Part shown: positions 27,679 through 36,946 of the stretch, piece by piece
Numbering within the stretch: the first letter of the stretch is position 1
How the letters are laid out: every line of letters starts with the position of its first letter
Assembly: GCA_949296575.1 (NCBI GenBank)
Contig: CASFPE010000019.1
Coordinates: 62,001 to 126,000, forward strand
Source of the DNA: an uncultured Bacteroides sp.
Lineage (GTDB): Bacteria > Bacteroidota > Bacteroidia > Bacteroidales > Bacteroidaceae
Direction: 5' to 3'
Length of the DNA: 64,000 nucleotides
Notes under the pieces: model-generated
What the model saw: only the letters and a program-made list of their open reading frames with translations
The model's database searches: none
Told to the model about the DNA's origin: nothing
Translations under genes and position numbers: made by a program

Positions 27679-29730
27679 CTACATGACCACCGCTTTCCGT
27701 ACCTCATACCCCACCCGCACGACATACACGCCTCCGGGCAGATTGATGACGCGGTCAAAGCCTTGGTAAACCACTTTGCCGTTCAGATCGTACACAGTTG
27801 AGGCTTCTGAACCCGACACGTGCAGTTGGCCGTGAGTGCCGACCACACAAAGAGGGTCATCAGCGACTGTTTGGATGCTGCTCGACACGCCGCCGGTGAG
27901 TTGCACGAGGATGGCGAAAATGTGGTAGTTCACCCCTTCGCCCACGGGAACGACAAGAGTATATACCTCGCCCGGCTCGATGCCGTCGCTGCCCGTGTAG
28001 TGCAATTGGCCGTCAGCGATATATAAATCAAGTAGATGAGAATTACCGGAGGGCAAACCGTAGTAAGCACCTTCAGGAATTTCAGGCAGGACAATCGAGC
28101 CGCCCTGTCCGGCGATGACGGTGCCGCCGATACTCTTTTCACCCGTCCATTCCGCCTTGGCGATGGTGATGTCAAACGGCGTTTGCCCGTAGTGCCACCG
28201 CCCGTCGGCGTGCAGCAGGGTGATGGTGACGTGATGCGTCCCGGCATCCGTGGGCAGGCCGTAGGCGAGTGGCGCGGCAGTGTCCGTGCGGTAGGCATAG
28301 ACGGCGTAAAGGCTGTCCGGGATGCCCGCCAGCGTGAAGTCCGTTCCCGGCTCTATCGGGGCTTGGTCGTACACCGGGCTTCCTGGCGCGATGGCCGGGG
28401 CAATACCCGCAGCTGTCGTGTCTCGCTTATACACGGCATGGGGAAAGCCCTCCCGGTAGCCCGCCACACCGTCGCCTGCCGGAATGCTGATGCACCCCTC
28501 CGCCAAGTAGTTTGATGGGAGCGGTTCCGTGAAGAAGCCGCCTTCAATCACGCTGTCCCGCTCGATGTCGATGAGACCCATGTATCCTCCCGTGACGAAA
28601 CATTCCGCATCGTCATAATGGAGGTAATTGATATAGATGTTTTTGCCCAAAAAGGTATCGGAAGAGGCCGTATTCCCCGCAATGACGCCGCCCTTGATGG
28701 TGATAGTATTTCCATCACAGCAGGAGACGGACAGGTCACAGCCGAATTTACCGATGTTGTCGGCCACGGTGCCGCCATTGATGGTGCTGGCTTTCGCTTC
28801 GTCGATTCTGATACCCCCTCCCGAGCCCCTCCCGGTGTTACCCGTAATCAGGCCGCCGTTCAGCGTGAACTGGGACTTGATGTCTGCCATGACCCCGCCG
28901 CCGTCCCAATCGGTGGTGTTGCCCGACACTTCCCCGCCGTTCATCACCACCACCCCGGCCTGCGATGAAGTAAAGATGCCCCCGCCCTGGTAGGCCTTGT
29001 TGCCCCATATCTTGCCCCCGTTCAGGGTCAGATAACCGGCTGCGTATATGCCCCCGCCTTGGGCGGTCGAGGTATTGCCCGCCACCTGCCCGCCGTTGAC
29101 GACCACCTCTCCCTCAAACACGCTGATACCAGCACCCCCGGTATAGTCTGTCTTGTTTCCACTGGTGGCCCGGTTACCGGCTATCGCGCCGCTTTCGAGC
29201 GTGAGATGCCCCCGCAGCACGTTGATGCCGCCGCCGTAATTGGCATAGATGTCGATATTCCAGTCGCCCCTGCCGCCGGTAATCACGCCGCCCGCTATCA
29301 CGCCGGTGTTGTCGGCAGCCTCGTACTGGCTGTCCCATTCGTCCGTGCCGTCGTCGAACACGAACAGCCCGTCGGCATTCTCATAATACGGGTGCTGATG
29401 CTCCGGGGCATCACTCCCCTCCCGACAGTCGCACACCGTGAAGTGCGCGGAACTGACCCGGATGACCGGGTTCTGCCCTGTACCGGTCAGTTGGTAGCCG
29501 TTCAGGCACAGGGTGACCACTGCGTTGTCGGTGACGACGAGGTCTTTCTCCAGCCGGGTGTCGGCAGTGAGGTAATACCGGGTCGGGTGTTCCTCCGTAG
29601 AACCTTTCCCAATCGTGTCGCCGCCGACCGGCAACGGCATCCAACCGTCCGTGTGGTCGTGTGCGTCCAAACGCGAAACAGGCATCGCCGCCACGAGGGC
29701 GATAGCCGTGCAGAGAAGAAACTGTTTCAT
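27679..29730 (-). CDS. Secreted beta-helix repeat protein with sorting-like tail
   Basis: The 683-residue protein has a signal peptide (MKQFLLCTAIALVAAMPVSRLDA). About ten copies of a right-handed beta-helix repeat follow (residues 150-370), with lines such as GGGIYAAGYLTLNGGKIWGN and NGGxVSGNTxxxxGGGV, as in pectin-lyase-fold adhesins and polymorphic outer-membrane-protein repeats. Two immunoglobulin-like regions and a short tail with VYDLNGKVVYQGFDRVINLPGGVYVVRV resemble a type IX sorting domain. No pectinase active-site residues are evident. Its codons look more GC-rich than the neighbours', so recent acquisition is possible. ATG at 29730 precedes the signal peptide directly. Confidence 0.75.
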   Translation of the reverse strand: MKQFLLCTAIALVAAMPVSRLDAHDHTDGWMPLPVGGDTIGKGSTEEHPTRYYLTADTRLEKDLVVTDNAVVTLCLNGYQLTGTGQNPVIRVSSAHFTVCDCREGSDAPEHQHPYYENADGLFVFDDGTDEWDSQYEAADNTGVIAGGVITGGRGDWNIDIYANYGGGINVLRGHLTLESGAIAGNRATSGNKTDYTGGAGISVFEGEVVVNGGQVAGNTSTAQGGGIYAAGYLTLNGGKIWGNKAYQGGGIFTSSQAGVVVMNGGEVSGNTTDWDGGGVMADIKSQFTLNGGLITGNTGRGSGGGIRIDEAKASTINGGTVADNIGKFGCDLSVSCCDGNTITIKGGVIAGNTASSDTFLGKNIYINYLHYDDAECFVTGGYMGLIDIERDSVIEGGFFTEPLPSNYLAEGCISIPAGDGVAGYREGFPHAVYKRDTTAAGIAPAIAPGSPVYDQAPIEPGTDFTLAGIPDSLYAVYAYRTDTAAPLAYGLPTDAGTHHVTITLLHADGRWHYGQTPFDITIAKAEWTGEKSIGGTVIAGQGGSIVLPEIPEGAYYGLPSGNSHLLDLYIADGQLHYTGSDGIEPGEVYTLVVPVGEGVNYHIFAILVQLTGGVSSSIQTVADDPLCVVGTHGQLHVSGSEASTVYDLNGKVVYQGFDRVINLPGGVYVVRVGYEVRKAVVM

Positions 29731-29904
29731 GTCTTGCAATTGTTAAGTGATACTTCTGTTGGCAAATCCAAGCAAGAAAAAGATAGTGATAACCGTGAGA
29801 CGTGCAACAGTTCAAAAGCAAGTATGCAATAACTTTTGTGAATAGAGCAAAAAGTTGTCGTTAGAGCAAATGCTATGGTTAAGGCAAAGATGGGTTTTCT
29901 TTCA

Positions 29905-31011
29905 TCAGCCTCGATTTGGATATGCTTTTCTCCACCTTGAAGGAGCGCAGCCTTCCTTTTCAGTAAAGATTTTAGTGAAATAGCTTAGCGAAAGAAAGCC
30001 CGATGCTTCTGAAACGGCAGCTACGGTCAGTTCGGGATGTTCCGCCAGCATCTGCTTGGCGTATTCAATGCGAAGCCCGGCAATCCATTCACGGAACGAA
30101 ATATGGTAAGTGGTCTTGATATAAGCCGACAGGTAAGTACGGTTAGTACCGAGCGTATTTGCCAATTCTTCGATAGTCAGTCCCGGACGGGCATAACCGT
30201 GCTTGCCTATCCACACGGCCAGCTTCTTCTCAATGATTGCATGATAGGCCGGTGTGTCGTGCGGCATCTTTTCTTTGATTTGGTTAGTTGGTTTTTCTTT
30301 CTCCAAGATGCTTTCCACTTGCTCGTAGAAAAGCAAGTAGTTCATATAAGACCAATACAAGTAAATATAAAACGGGATAGAAGAAAGCACCCACAGGAAC
30401 ACATACTGGTCAGGCAGAAATGTCAGCAAGCCGCAACTGACCCCATAAACGATTGCCCACCATGTAAAGATAGACATCCACCGAATATAAACTGCAATAT
30501 GTTCGGAATAGGTGTCATCGAACAAGCGAACTGCCCGCCTGTAAGTCAGGATAAGCTTGCGGGCAAGAAAAACACCGTATGCAAGCAGCCACAAGGCCAT
30601 AAAAAGCATCCCTGCATGCTGCATAGTACCCGGAAAGAAAGCAAATATGGCACAGGAAATGGCAGTGAACAATAGCCAATACAGAATGTGCCGCAAGAAA
30701 CGTTGACGAGTCAAATAAAAACGGTCAAGCAAAGTGGCAAGCGCCGAGCTGAACAGCCAATAGGCAAGGAAATAAGTGGAAAGATTCATCAGGATAGCGA
30801 CATCCGGGTGGAAGAACCTGAAAGCGGAGAACAGATGAACAGAATAATTGGCGGACAATACCAGCAAAGCCACGCCCATGATGCGGCGTGAACGCACATA
30901 ATTGTTGAATATAGGTTTCTCAGGAGTTTTTGCTGCAAGGAAATAAGCGGCGAAAAACAGCATCAACGTCAATGCTATGCCCAACGAATATTCATATATT
31001 GCATAATCCAT
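29905..31011 (-). CDS. Membrane-anchored AraC-family transcriptional regulator
   Basis: The 368-residue protein joins an N-terminal integral membrane region of about six to seven helices (residues 8-235, e.g. LGIALTLMLFFAAYFLA, HILYWLLFTAISCAIFAFF) to a cytoplasmic AraC/XylS helix-turn-helix domain (about 265-365). The domain contains LTIEELANTLGTNRTYLSAYI and LTVAAVSEASGFLSLSYFTKIF. The layout suggests that a signal sensed in the membrane or periplasm acts on DNA while the protein stays anchored. It lies directly upstream of the secreted beta-helix gene on the same strand and could regulate it. Promoter at 31052-31059. Confidence 0.88.
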   Translation of the reverse strand: MDYAIYEYSLGIALTLMLFFAAYFLAAKTPEKPIFNNYVRSRRIMGVALLVLSANYSVHLFSAFRFFHPDVAILMNLSTYFLAYWLFSSALATLLDRFYLTRQRFLRHILYWLLFTAISCAIFAFFPGTMQHAGMLFMALWLLAYGVFLARKLILTYRRAVRLFDDTYSEHIAVYIRWMSIFTWWAIVYGVSCGLLTFLPDQYVFLWVLSSIPFYIYLYWSYMNYLLFYEQVESILEKEKPTNQIKEKMPHDTPAYHAIIEKKLAVWIGKHGYARPGLTIEELANTLGTNRTYLSAYIKTTYHISFREWIAGLRIEYAKQMLAEHPELTVAAVSEASGFLSLSYFTKIFTEKEGCAPSRWRKAYPNRG

Positions 31012-31051
31012 CGTTCCCTACGATTAAATACTTAAGACTTATGTACAAGTG

Positions 31052-31059
31052 CAAATTTA
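31052..31059 (-). promoter_or_regulatory. -7 box of the AraC-type regulator
   Basis: TAAATTTG on the minus strand fits TAnnTTTG; CTTG (31084-31081) lies 21 bases upstream. The leader to the ATG at 31011 is about 37 bases. Confidence 0.6.
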
Positions 31060-31122
31060 CAATGTTTTTCCGTCACATGGCAAGGGGTGCCTCATTTTAT
31101 CTGCCGAATCACAAACATGCTT

Positions 31123-31164
31123 GAAAAACAAGTCCGGGATGCGACATCCCGTCGCACCCCGGAC
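31123..31164 (-). terminator. Terminator of the thrS-infC-rpmI-rplT operon
   Basis: GTCCGGGATGCGAC (31132-31145) and GTCGCACCCCGGAC (31151-31164) pair with one mismatch around a 5-base loop. On the minus strand the stem is followed by TTGTTTTTC. It lies 36 bases past the rplT stop. Confidence 0.85.
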
Positions 31165-31199
31165 AACAACATAAACATCGTTTAATTATCTTTCCTTAT

Positions 31200-31550
31200 T
31201 CAAGCGTCTTTCACTTTGGCTACTACAGCCTTGAAAGCTTCAGGATGGTTCATAGCCAAATCGGCCAGCACCTTGCGGTTGATTTCAATGCCCGCCTTGT
31301 GCAAGCATCCCATCAGTTTGGAATAAGACATGCCTTCCAAACGGGCTGCCGCATTGATGCGCTGAATCCACAAAGCACGGAAGTTGCGCTTCTTGTTCTT
31401 GCGGTCGCGGTAAGCGTATGTCAAACCCTTTTCCCAAGTATTCTTGGCAACGGTCCAAACGTTTTTCCTTGCACCAAAATAACCCTTCGTAAGTTTCAGG
31501 ATTTTCTTTCTTCTTGCTCTTGAAGCAACATGATTTACTGATCTTGGCAT
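31200..31550 (-). CDS. rplT: 50S ribosomal protein L20
   Basis: L20 is an early assembly protein of the large ribosomal subunit. The 116-residue product begins [20 protein letters not shown], followed by [15 protein letters not shown] and [20 protein letters not shown], all diagnostic. It is the last gene of the translation operon and lies 94 bases after rpmI. L20 represses this operon in some bacteria, but no L20-leader structure was identified here. Confidence 0.98.
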   Translation of the reverse strand: MPRSVNHVASRARRKKILKLTKGYFGARKNVWTVAKNTWEKGLTYAYRDRKNKKRNFRALWIQRINAAARLEGMSYSKLMGCLHKAGIEINRKVLADLAMNHPEAFKAVVAKVKDA

Positions 31551-31644
31551 AGTTTAATTACTTTTTTTGAATGTTAGCGCCGCATTACCGGTCTTTAGGC
31601 TAATTCATTCGGTTAATACTTAATGATACGTTTACACTAAAAGA

Positions 31645-31842
31645 TTACTTCATTGCTAAAAGCGTCTTTACTTGGGCAACATTGGTTGAGTCCACCAATC
31701 CGCTGTGGCACAAGTTCCTCTTTTGCTTTTTCGTCTTTTTCGTCAGAATGTGACGGTGATAAGCGTGCTTTCTCTTAATTTTACCTGTTCCGGTAAGAAC
31801 GAATCTTTTTTTGGCACCGGAGTTAGTCTTAATTTTTCGCAT
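31645..31842 (-). CDS. rpmI: 50S ribosomal protein L35
   Basis: L35 is a small basic protein of the large subunit. The 65-residue product starts [20 protein letters not shown] and has the [20 protein letters not shown] basic core. It sits between infC and rplT as in most bacteria. Confidence 0.97.
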   Translation of the reverse strand: MRKIKTNSGAKKRFVLTGTGKIKRKHAYHRHILTKKTKKQKRNLCHSGLVDSTNVAQVKTLLAMK

Positions 31843-31894
31843 CTTCTAATTATTTATTTTATTATTAATGATGATAACGCACTATACCGACGCG

Positions 31895-32473
31895 TTATGC
31901 ATTTTCTTCTTCTGTCTTCTTTGCTTCTGCCGGCTTTGCTTTTTTGGCCTCTTTCTTTTTCGGTGTCAAAAAAATGGTCATGCGCTTGCCTTCCAACACC
32001 GGCATCTGTTCCACTTTGGCATAATCTTCCAAATCGTTTGCAAAGCGCAGCAAAAGCACTTCTCCTTGCTCTTTGAACAAGATGGAACGTCCTTTGAAGA
32101 ACACATATGCCTTTACCTTGTCTCCATCCTGCAAGAAGCTGATGGCATGCTTCAACTTGAAGTTGTAATCATGGTCGTCCGTCTGCGGGCCGAAACGGAT
32201 TTCCTTTACATTCATCTTCACCTGCTTTGCTTTCTGCTCCTTTTGACGTTTTTTCAGTTGATAAAGGAACTTGGAATAATCAATAATACGGCAAACGGGC
32301 GGCTGTGCATTGGGTGAAATTTCCACAAGATCCATATCTTGTTCATCAGCCATCTGCAAGGCTTGAGCTATCGGGTAAACCGCCGATTCAATGTTATCGC
32401 CCACAATCCTTACTTCTTTTGCACGGATTTGTTCGTTGATGCGGTGTTGCCCTTTCAAACTATCATTTTTCAT
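31895..32473 (-). CDS. infC: Translation initiation factor IF-3
   Basis: IF-3 binds the 30S subunit, blocks premature joining with 50S and checks the start codon-anticodon pair. The 192-residue product has the N-terminal domain ([17 protein letters not shown], then [22 protein letters not shown]), a basic linker, and the C-terminal domain with [20 protein letters not shown] and [14 protein letters not shown] charged tail rich in Lys, Ala and Glu is common in Bacteroidetes. An ordinary ATG at 32473 is used. It starts 68 bases after the thrS stop. Confidence 0.97.
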   Translation of the reverse strand: MKNDSLKGQHRINEQIRAKEVRIVGDNIESAVYPIAQALQMADEQDMDLVEISPNAQPPVCRIIDYSKFLYQLKKRQKEQKAKQVKMNVKEIRFGPQTDDHDYNFKLKHAISFLQDGDKVKAYVFFKGRSILFKEQGEVLLLRFANDLEDYAKVEQMPVLEGKRMTIFLTPKKKEAKKAKPAEAKKTEEENA

Positions 32474-32541
32474 TCAATATCTATTTCCTGTTCGCTATGA
32501 TTACAATTTTTAGTCCTTTATTTCCCAAAACGGCTGCAAAG

Positions 32542-34482
32542 TTACCATTTATTTATCATATTATGAATTTCTTCGGCCAAAATCTTGCCAAATTCTTCAT
32601 ATTTCATCGCGCCCTTGTCGCCTTCGCCTTGCTTGCGCACGGCCACTTCGCCGTTTTCAGCTTCTTTTTCGCCGACAACAAGCATATATGGAATGTGTTT
32701 CAATTCATTGTCGCGGATTTTGCGGCCAATCTTTTCACTGCGCTCATCCACAATGGCGCGGATGTCCAACGTCGACAGGTATTGTTTCACTTTGGCTGCA
32801 TAATCGTTGTATTTCTCGCTGATGGGGAGGATGGCCACCTGGTCTGGCGTGAGCCACAACGGGAATTTTCCTGCCGTATGCTCGATCAATACGGCTACAA
32901 AACGCTCCATCGAACCGAAGGGGGCGCGGTGAATCATCACCGGGCGGTGCTTCATATTGTCAGAACCCATGTATTCCAAGTTGAAACGTTCCGGCAGATT
33001 GTAGTCCACTTGAATAGTTCCCAGCTGCCAACGGCGCCCGATGGCATCTTTCACCATGAAGTCCAATTTAGGTCCATAAAAGGCCGCTTCACCATATTCC
33101 ACCTTGGCTTTCAATCCTTTTTCCTCGCATGCTTCCACAATGGCGCGTTCTGCTTTCTCCCAGTTCTCGTCGCTGCCGATGTATTTTTCGCGGTTTTCCT
33201 TGTCGCGCAGGGAAATCTGCGCTTCAAAATTCTCGAAGTTCATCGACTTGAACACGATGGAAATGATGTCCATCACCCGCAGGAACTCGTCTTTCACTTG
33301 GTCGGGACGGCAGAAGATGTGGGCATCGTCCTGCGTGAAACTGCGCACGCGGGTCAATCCGTGAAGTTCCCCGCTCTGTTCGTAACGGCAAACCGTGCCG
33401 AACTCTGCGATGCGGAGCGGCAAATCTTTGTAAGAACGCGGCGTGTTCTTGTAAATCATGCAGTGGTGCGGGCAGTTCATCGGTTTCAGGAAATATTCCT
33501 CCCCTTCTTCCGGTGTATGGATGGGTTGGAAAGAATCCTTGCCGTATTTCGCGTAATGCCCCGAAGTGATGTAAAGCAGTTTGTTGCCAATGGGCGGGCA
33601 CATCACCTCTTGGTAGTCATAACGTGCCTGGATGCGGCGCAGGAAATCTTGCAGGCGGATGCGGAGCGCCGTTCCTTTCGGCAGCCACATCGGAAGCCCC
33701 TTGCCCACCGTGTCCGAGAACATGAACAAGTCCATTTCCTTTCCGATCTTGCGATGGTCGCGTTTCTTTGCTTCTTCCAGCATCGTCAGGTACTCATCCA
33801 GCATTTTCTTCTTCGGGAAGGTGATGCCGTAGATGCGGGTCAATTGCTTGCGGTCTTCATGCCCACGCCAGTATGCGCCGGCCACAGAGAGGAGCTTGAT
33901 GGCTTTGATGGGTGCCGTCGACACCAAATGCGGCCCCCTGCATAAGTCGGTGAATGCACCTTGCGTATAGGTCGTGATATGGCCGTCTTCCAATTCGGAA
34001 ATCAGTTCGCATTTATAGGTTTCCCCTCTTTCGCCGAACATCTTCAAGGCATCTTCTTTTGCGATGTTCTTGCGGAGCAAAGGTTCTTTCTTGGCTGCCA
34101 GTTCCGCCATTTTCTGCTCGATGGCGGGAAGGTCGCTTTCTTTTATCACTGCCTCACCGGGATCCACGTCATAATAGAAGCCGTTTTCGATGGCCGGCCC
34201 GATGCCGAACTGTATGCCCGGGTAAAGTTCTTGCAAGGCTTCCGCGAGCAAGTGGGCGCTGGTGTGCCAAAAAGCATGCTTTCCTTCTTCATCTTCCCAT
34301 TTGTACAACACAATGTTGGCATCGCTCTCTATGGGGCGCGACAAGTCCATCGTCTCGCCGTTTACTCCGCATGCCAATACTTCTTGCGCCAAGCGCGCGC
34401 TGATGCTTTCTGCGATTTGCAGGCCAGTGACTCCTTTTTCATATTCGCGAACGGAGCCGTCAGGAAATGTGATCTTTATCAT
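32542..34482 (-). CDS. thrS: Threonyl-tRNA synthetase
   Basis: ThrS charges threonine onto its tRNA and edits serine mistakes. The 646-residue protein is complete: TGS domain ([20 protein letters not shown]), editing domain with [13 protein letters not shown] and DLCRGPHL, class II catalytic core with [18 protein letters not shown] and the motif-3 region, and C-terminal anticodon-binding domain. The ATG at 34482 is the family start; the frame extends upstream into the repeat element at 34536-34710 but that part is not homologous. It leads the infC-rpmI-rplT operon. Confidence 0.97.
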   Translation of the reverse strand: MIKITFPDGSVREYEKGVTGLQIAESISARLAQEVLACGVNGETMDLSRPIESDANIVLYKWEDEEGKHAFWHTSAHLLAEALQELYPGIQFGIGPAIENGFYYDVDPGEAVIKESDLPAIEQKMAELAAKKEPLLRKNIAKEDALKMFGERGETYKCELISELEDGHITTYTQGAFTDLCRGPHLVSTAPIKAIKLLSVAGAYWRGHEDRKQLTRIYGITFPKKKMLDEYLTMLEEAKKRDHRKIGKEMDLFMFSDTVGKGLPMWLPKGTALRIRLQDFLRRIQARYDYQEVMCPPIGNKLLYITSGHYAKYGKDSFQPIHTPEEGEEYFLKPMNCPHHCMIYKNTPRSYKDLPLRIAEFGTVCRYEQSGELHGLTRVRSFTQDDAHIFCRPDQVKDEFLRVMDIISIVFKSMNFENFEAQISLRDKENREKYIGSDENWEKAERAIVEACEEKGLKAKVEYGEAAFYGPKLDFMVKDAIGRRWQLGTIQVDYNLPERFNLEYMGSDNMKHRPVMIHRAPFGSMERFVAVLIEHTAGKFPLWLTPDQVAILPISEKYNDYAAKVKQYLSTLDIRAIVDERSEKIGRKIRDNELKHIPYMLVVGEKEAENGEVAVRKQGEGDKGAMKYEEFGKILAEEIHNMINKW

Positions 34483-34513
34483 GTCTAATGCATTTACTTT
34501 CTGAATTATGCCG

Positions 34514-34521
34514 CAAAAATA
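34514..34521 (-). promoter_or_regulatory. -7 box of thrS
   Basis: TATTTTTG on the minus strand fits TAnnTTTG, 32 bases before the thrS ATG. The MITE-like element begins 15 bases further upstream, so the -33 region lies at or inside its left end. Confidence 0.55.
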
Positions 34522-34535
34522 AATAATTCTTTTGA

Positions 34536-34710
34536 GAGCCTGTTTAAATTTTCCAATAAAGTTATTCTTTTCACGCCTCTCTTGCGTTTGTTTTTTGGTC
34601 TCTTTTCCCGATTTCATGCGTCAAATAGCCCGCTATCCTCCTTATGAAATCAGAAAAACATCCTCGAAAACATTCCGCAATACAGGCATGAGCAAAATTC
34701 AAACAGGCTC
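34536..34710. mobile_element. MITE-like element with terminal inverted repeats
   Basis: GAGCCTGTTTAAATTTT at the left end (34536-34552) and its near-perfect inverse AAAATTCAAACAGGCTC at the right end (34694-34710) bound 175 bases; only one of 17 positions differs. Each end is flanked by TGA, a possible 3-base target duplication. There is no transposase. It sits between thrS and the TPR gene; terminal repeats of this kind occur on Bacteroidetes insertion sequences, but the parent is not identified. Confidence 0.5.
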
Positions 34711-34739
34711 TGAGTTTTGTCCTTCCAAGCGGGAATTTG

Positions 34740-36743
34740 TTATTCTTCTTGGCTTGTGAAACGTTTGATGATATTGTAGGCCGAAGCGATGCCCAACTCT
34801 CCTGCCTTGCTCAGGTCGGCAATCCCTTGCCGGTTGTTCCCCAGGAAAATGTGCGTCAATCCCCGGTTGAAGTAAGCTTCCGCAAAACCTGCGTCCAGTT
34901 CGATGGCCTTGTCGTAGTCCACAATGGCCGCCCGGTAATCTTTCAGTGCGGAAAGCACATTGCCACGGTTGTAATAAGCATAAACAAAGTCCGGGGCCAA
35001 TTCAATGACTTTATCCAAATCTTTCTTCACCAAGTCGTAATCCAGCCCTTTGGCGGGCGGGGCATCCGGGGCGGCCGCATGGCTCACTTGATCCATCTCC
35101 GCCTCTGCACGAAGGTATTCCAACTGCTTGTAGCGCACCAAAGCACGGTTGAAATAAGCCGGGAAGAACCCGCCGTCGCACAGGATGGCCTGCGTGAGGT
35201 CGGCAATGGCATTGTCGAAGTCCTGCACCAAATAGAAGTCCAATGAACGGGCGAAATAAGCCATTGCGTCATCCGGGCGGGCAACAATGGCCGAAGTGCG
35301 TTCGTCAATCGAAGCAAAATGGGCTGCAATTTCTTTTTCCGCCAGCGGCCTTTCCTGATTGGTTATCAGCAGCGGCAACGGCAGTGCGTGCCTTTGGTTC
35401 ATGTCGTCCACATATTTATAATAATGCACTTGGCGACGCACCTCGATGCTCTTTTCATAATAAGTCAGCACATACATCGGTTCCAGCGTGATGACCACGT
35501 TGCGGTTCTGCACCCTTCCCCGGTATTCGCTCTTGTACATCGAACTGCTCTCCGCATCATCCGCCACCACGAGCTTGCGGTAGTTGTCCATGTTCTTGTC
35601 CGACTTCTTCCGGGTGGTCTCGTCATCGTCGGCGTTGTTCGACGGCTGCACGCCGTTTTGCCGGTCTATCTCGGCTTTCAGCAGCACATATTCGTCCATT
35701 TCCGCCCCTTTCACGTCGCCCATCTTGCGCCTTGCTTCGGCGCGGCACTGGTAACCTGTCCAAAAGTTGGGATATTCATCAATCACTCTTGTGTAATCTT
35801 CGACGGCGTCCCGGTAGTCGCCCGTTCGGTCGAGCAACAAGGCACGGTTGAAGATGGCCATCATGTTGTCGGGTTCCATTTCGATGACGAAATTGAAATC
35901 CTCGATGGCGCGGTTGTCATCCCCCACTTGCGCCCTCAGCAAGCCCCGGTTGTAGTGTCCCAAGAAGTTGTTCGGCTCGATGTCCAAGGCCGTGTCATAG
36001 TCGCCCATCGCGCCACGCAGGTTTTTCTGGTTGTAGCGGGCCAAGGCGCGGTTGATGTAATTGCCCGCAGTTTTGGGCAACAGGTGGATGGCTTTGTCCA
36101 AATCGTCCTCTGCTTCGGCATAACGTTTCTCCTGCAAGTTCAGGACGGCACGCGATGCCCATGCGTTGCCGTCGTAGCGGTCCATCTCGATGGCAAGGTC
36201 GAAATCGCGCCTTGCCTGTATGGTGTCTTTCTGTTTCAGCGACACTTCGCCGCGTATCAAGATGGCGTCCGTGTATTTCGGCGCAATTTTCAAGAGGCGG
36301 TTCAAGTCGTCCTTGGCCTTGTCGTAGTTCTCCATTTCGATTTCGCACAAGGCCATGTTGTGCCAAATGCCGATATTCTCAGGGTCGTATTTCAAGGCAA
36401 TCTGGTAATCATCGATTGCTCCTTGGTAGTTTTCCTGCTTTATCCTCGCCAGGCCCCTCACTTGGTAGGCGCTCACCACAAAGGGATTCCGCTTGATGGC
36501 TTCCGAACAATCTTCTTCCGCTCCCCGGTTGTCGTCCAGGTTCAATTTGGCCAGCCCACGGAAAAAATACGGTTCGGCCAAATACGGCTTGGCATTGATG
36601 ACTTGGTTGAAATACTGTATCGAAAGCACATAGTCCTCAAAATACAAGGCATTCCGCCCGATGGTCATCACGCGGTCCGTGTTAATCTGCGCCCACAAAA
36701 AAGAAGGATACAAAAGAAGAAAAAATACCAGTTTCCTTATCAT
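34740..36743 (-). CDS. Secreted tetratricopeptide-repeat protein
   Basis: The product of about 667 residues has a signal peptide (MIRKLVFFLLLYPSFLWAQ). At least eleven TPR units occur in two blocks (about residues 25-340 and 470-660), with lines such as YFFRGLAKLNLDDNRGAEED and AYYNRGNVLSALKDYRAAIVDYDKAIEL. A linker of about 130 residues between the blocks is polar and not recognised. TPRs mediate protein binding; the role here, probably periplasmic or envelope scaffolding, is unknown. An ATG four codons upstream (36755) is an alternative, but the -7 box at 36771-36778 would then leave a very short leader. Confidence 0.8.
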   Translation of the reverse strand: MIRKLVFFLLLYPSFLWAQINTDRVMTIGRNALYFEDYVLSIQYFNQVINAKPYLAEPYFFRGLAKLNLDDNRGAEEDCSEAIKRNPFVVSAYQVRGLARIKQENYQGAIDDYQIALKYDPENIGIWHNMALCEIEMENYDKAKDDLNRLLKIAPKYTDAILIRGEVSLKQKDTIQARRDFDLAIEMDRYDGNAWASRAVLNLQEKRYAEAEDDLDKAIHLLPKTAGNYINRALARYNQKNLRGAMGDYDTALDIEPNNFLGHYNRGLLRAQVGDDNRAIEDFNFVIEMEPDNMMAIFNRALLLDRTGDYRDAVEDYTRVIDEYPNFWTGYQCRAEARRKMGDVKGAEMDEYVLLKAEIDRQNGVQPSNNADDDETTRKKSDKNMDNYRKLVVADDAESSSMYKSEYRGRVQNRNVVITLEPMYVLTYYEKSIEVRRQVHYYKYVDDMNQRHALPLPLLITNQERPLAEKEIAAHFASIDERTSAIVARPDDAMAYFARSLDFYLVQDFDNAIADLTQAILCDGGFFPAYFNRALVRYKQLEYLRAEAEMDQVSHAAAPDAPPAKGLDYDLVKKDLDKVIELAPDFVYAYYNRGNVLSALKDYRAAIVDYDKAIELDAGFAEAYFNRGLTHIFLGNNRQGIADLSKAGELGIASAYNIIKRFTSQEE

Positions 36744-36770
36744 CAGATTCCTCATTGCTCATAGAATGGG

Positions 36771-36778
36771 CAAAAATA
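36771..36778 (-). promoter_or_regulatory. -7 box of the TPR gene
   Basis: TATTTTTG on the minus strand matches TAnnTTTG. It ends 28 bases before the ATG at 36743 and 16 bases before the ATG at 36755. Confidence 0.5.
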
Positions 36779-36826
36779 AGTATTTGCAGTGAAGCGGCAA
36801 TGCTTCTAAACTTTTTTTCACAACGC

Positions 36827-36903
36827 AAACCTTCCAAGGTTTCATGCAAAACCTTCCATGGTTTGGGGCAAAACCTTGGAAGGTTTTTCAAAATCCTTTG
36901 GGA
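36827..36903 (+). repeat. Triple 22-bp-period palindrome element, copy B
   Basis: Three 16-bp palindromes begin at 36827 (AAACCTTCCAAGGTTT), 36849 (AAACCTTCCATGGTTT) and 36871 (AAACCTTGGAAGGTTT), again exactly 22 bases apart. The tail TTTTTCAAAATCCTTTGGGA ends at 36903. Layout and tail match the copy at 7474-7550. The arms here use C/G where that copy mostly uses A/T. It lies between the TPR promoter and the broken Fic gene. Confidence 0.65.
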
Positions 36904-36946
36904 AGTGTGGCCGGAAGCCCCGGCAGCCCCTTCCCCAACGGATGCG

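Noticed and set aside
32497..33945. Open frame of 482 codons on plus opposite thrS
   Set aside because: It is the antisense shadow of a strongly conserved synthetase, with low-complexity, Phe/His-rich translation and no family match.
34482..34617. N-terminal extension of thrS to 34617
   Set aside because: The extra 45 codons lie across the -7 box and inside the MITE-like element and match nothing in ThrS, which begins at the TGS domain.
35319..36764. Open frame of 481 codons on plus opposite the TPR gene
   Set aside because: The TPR protein on minus has a signal peptide, repeats and promoter; the plus frame has none of these.
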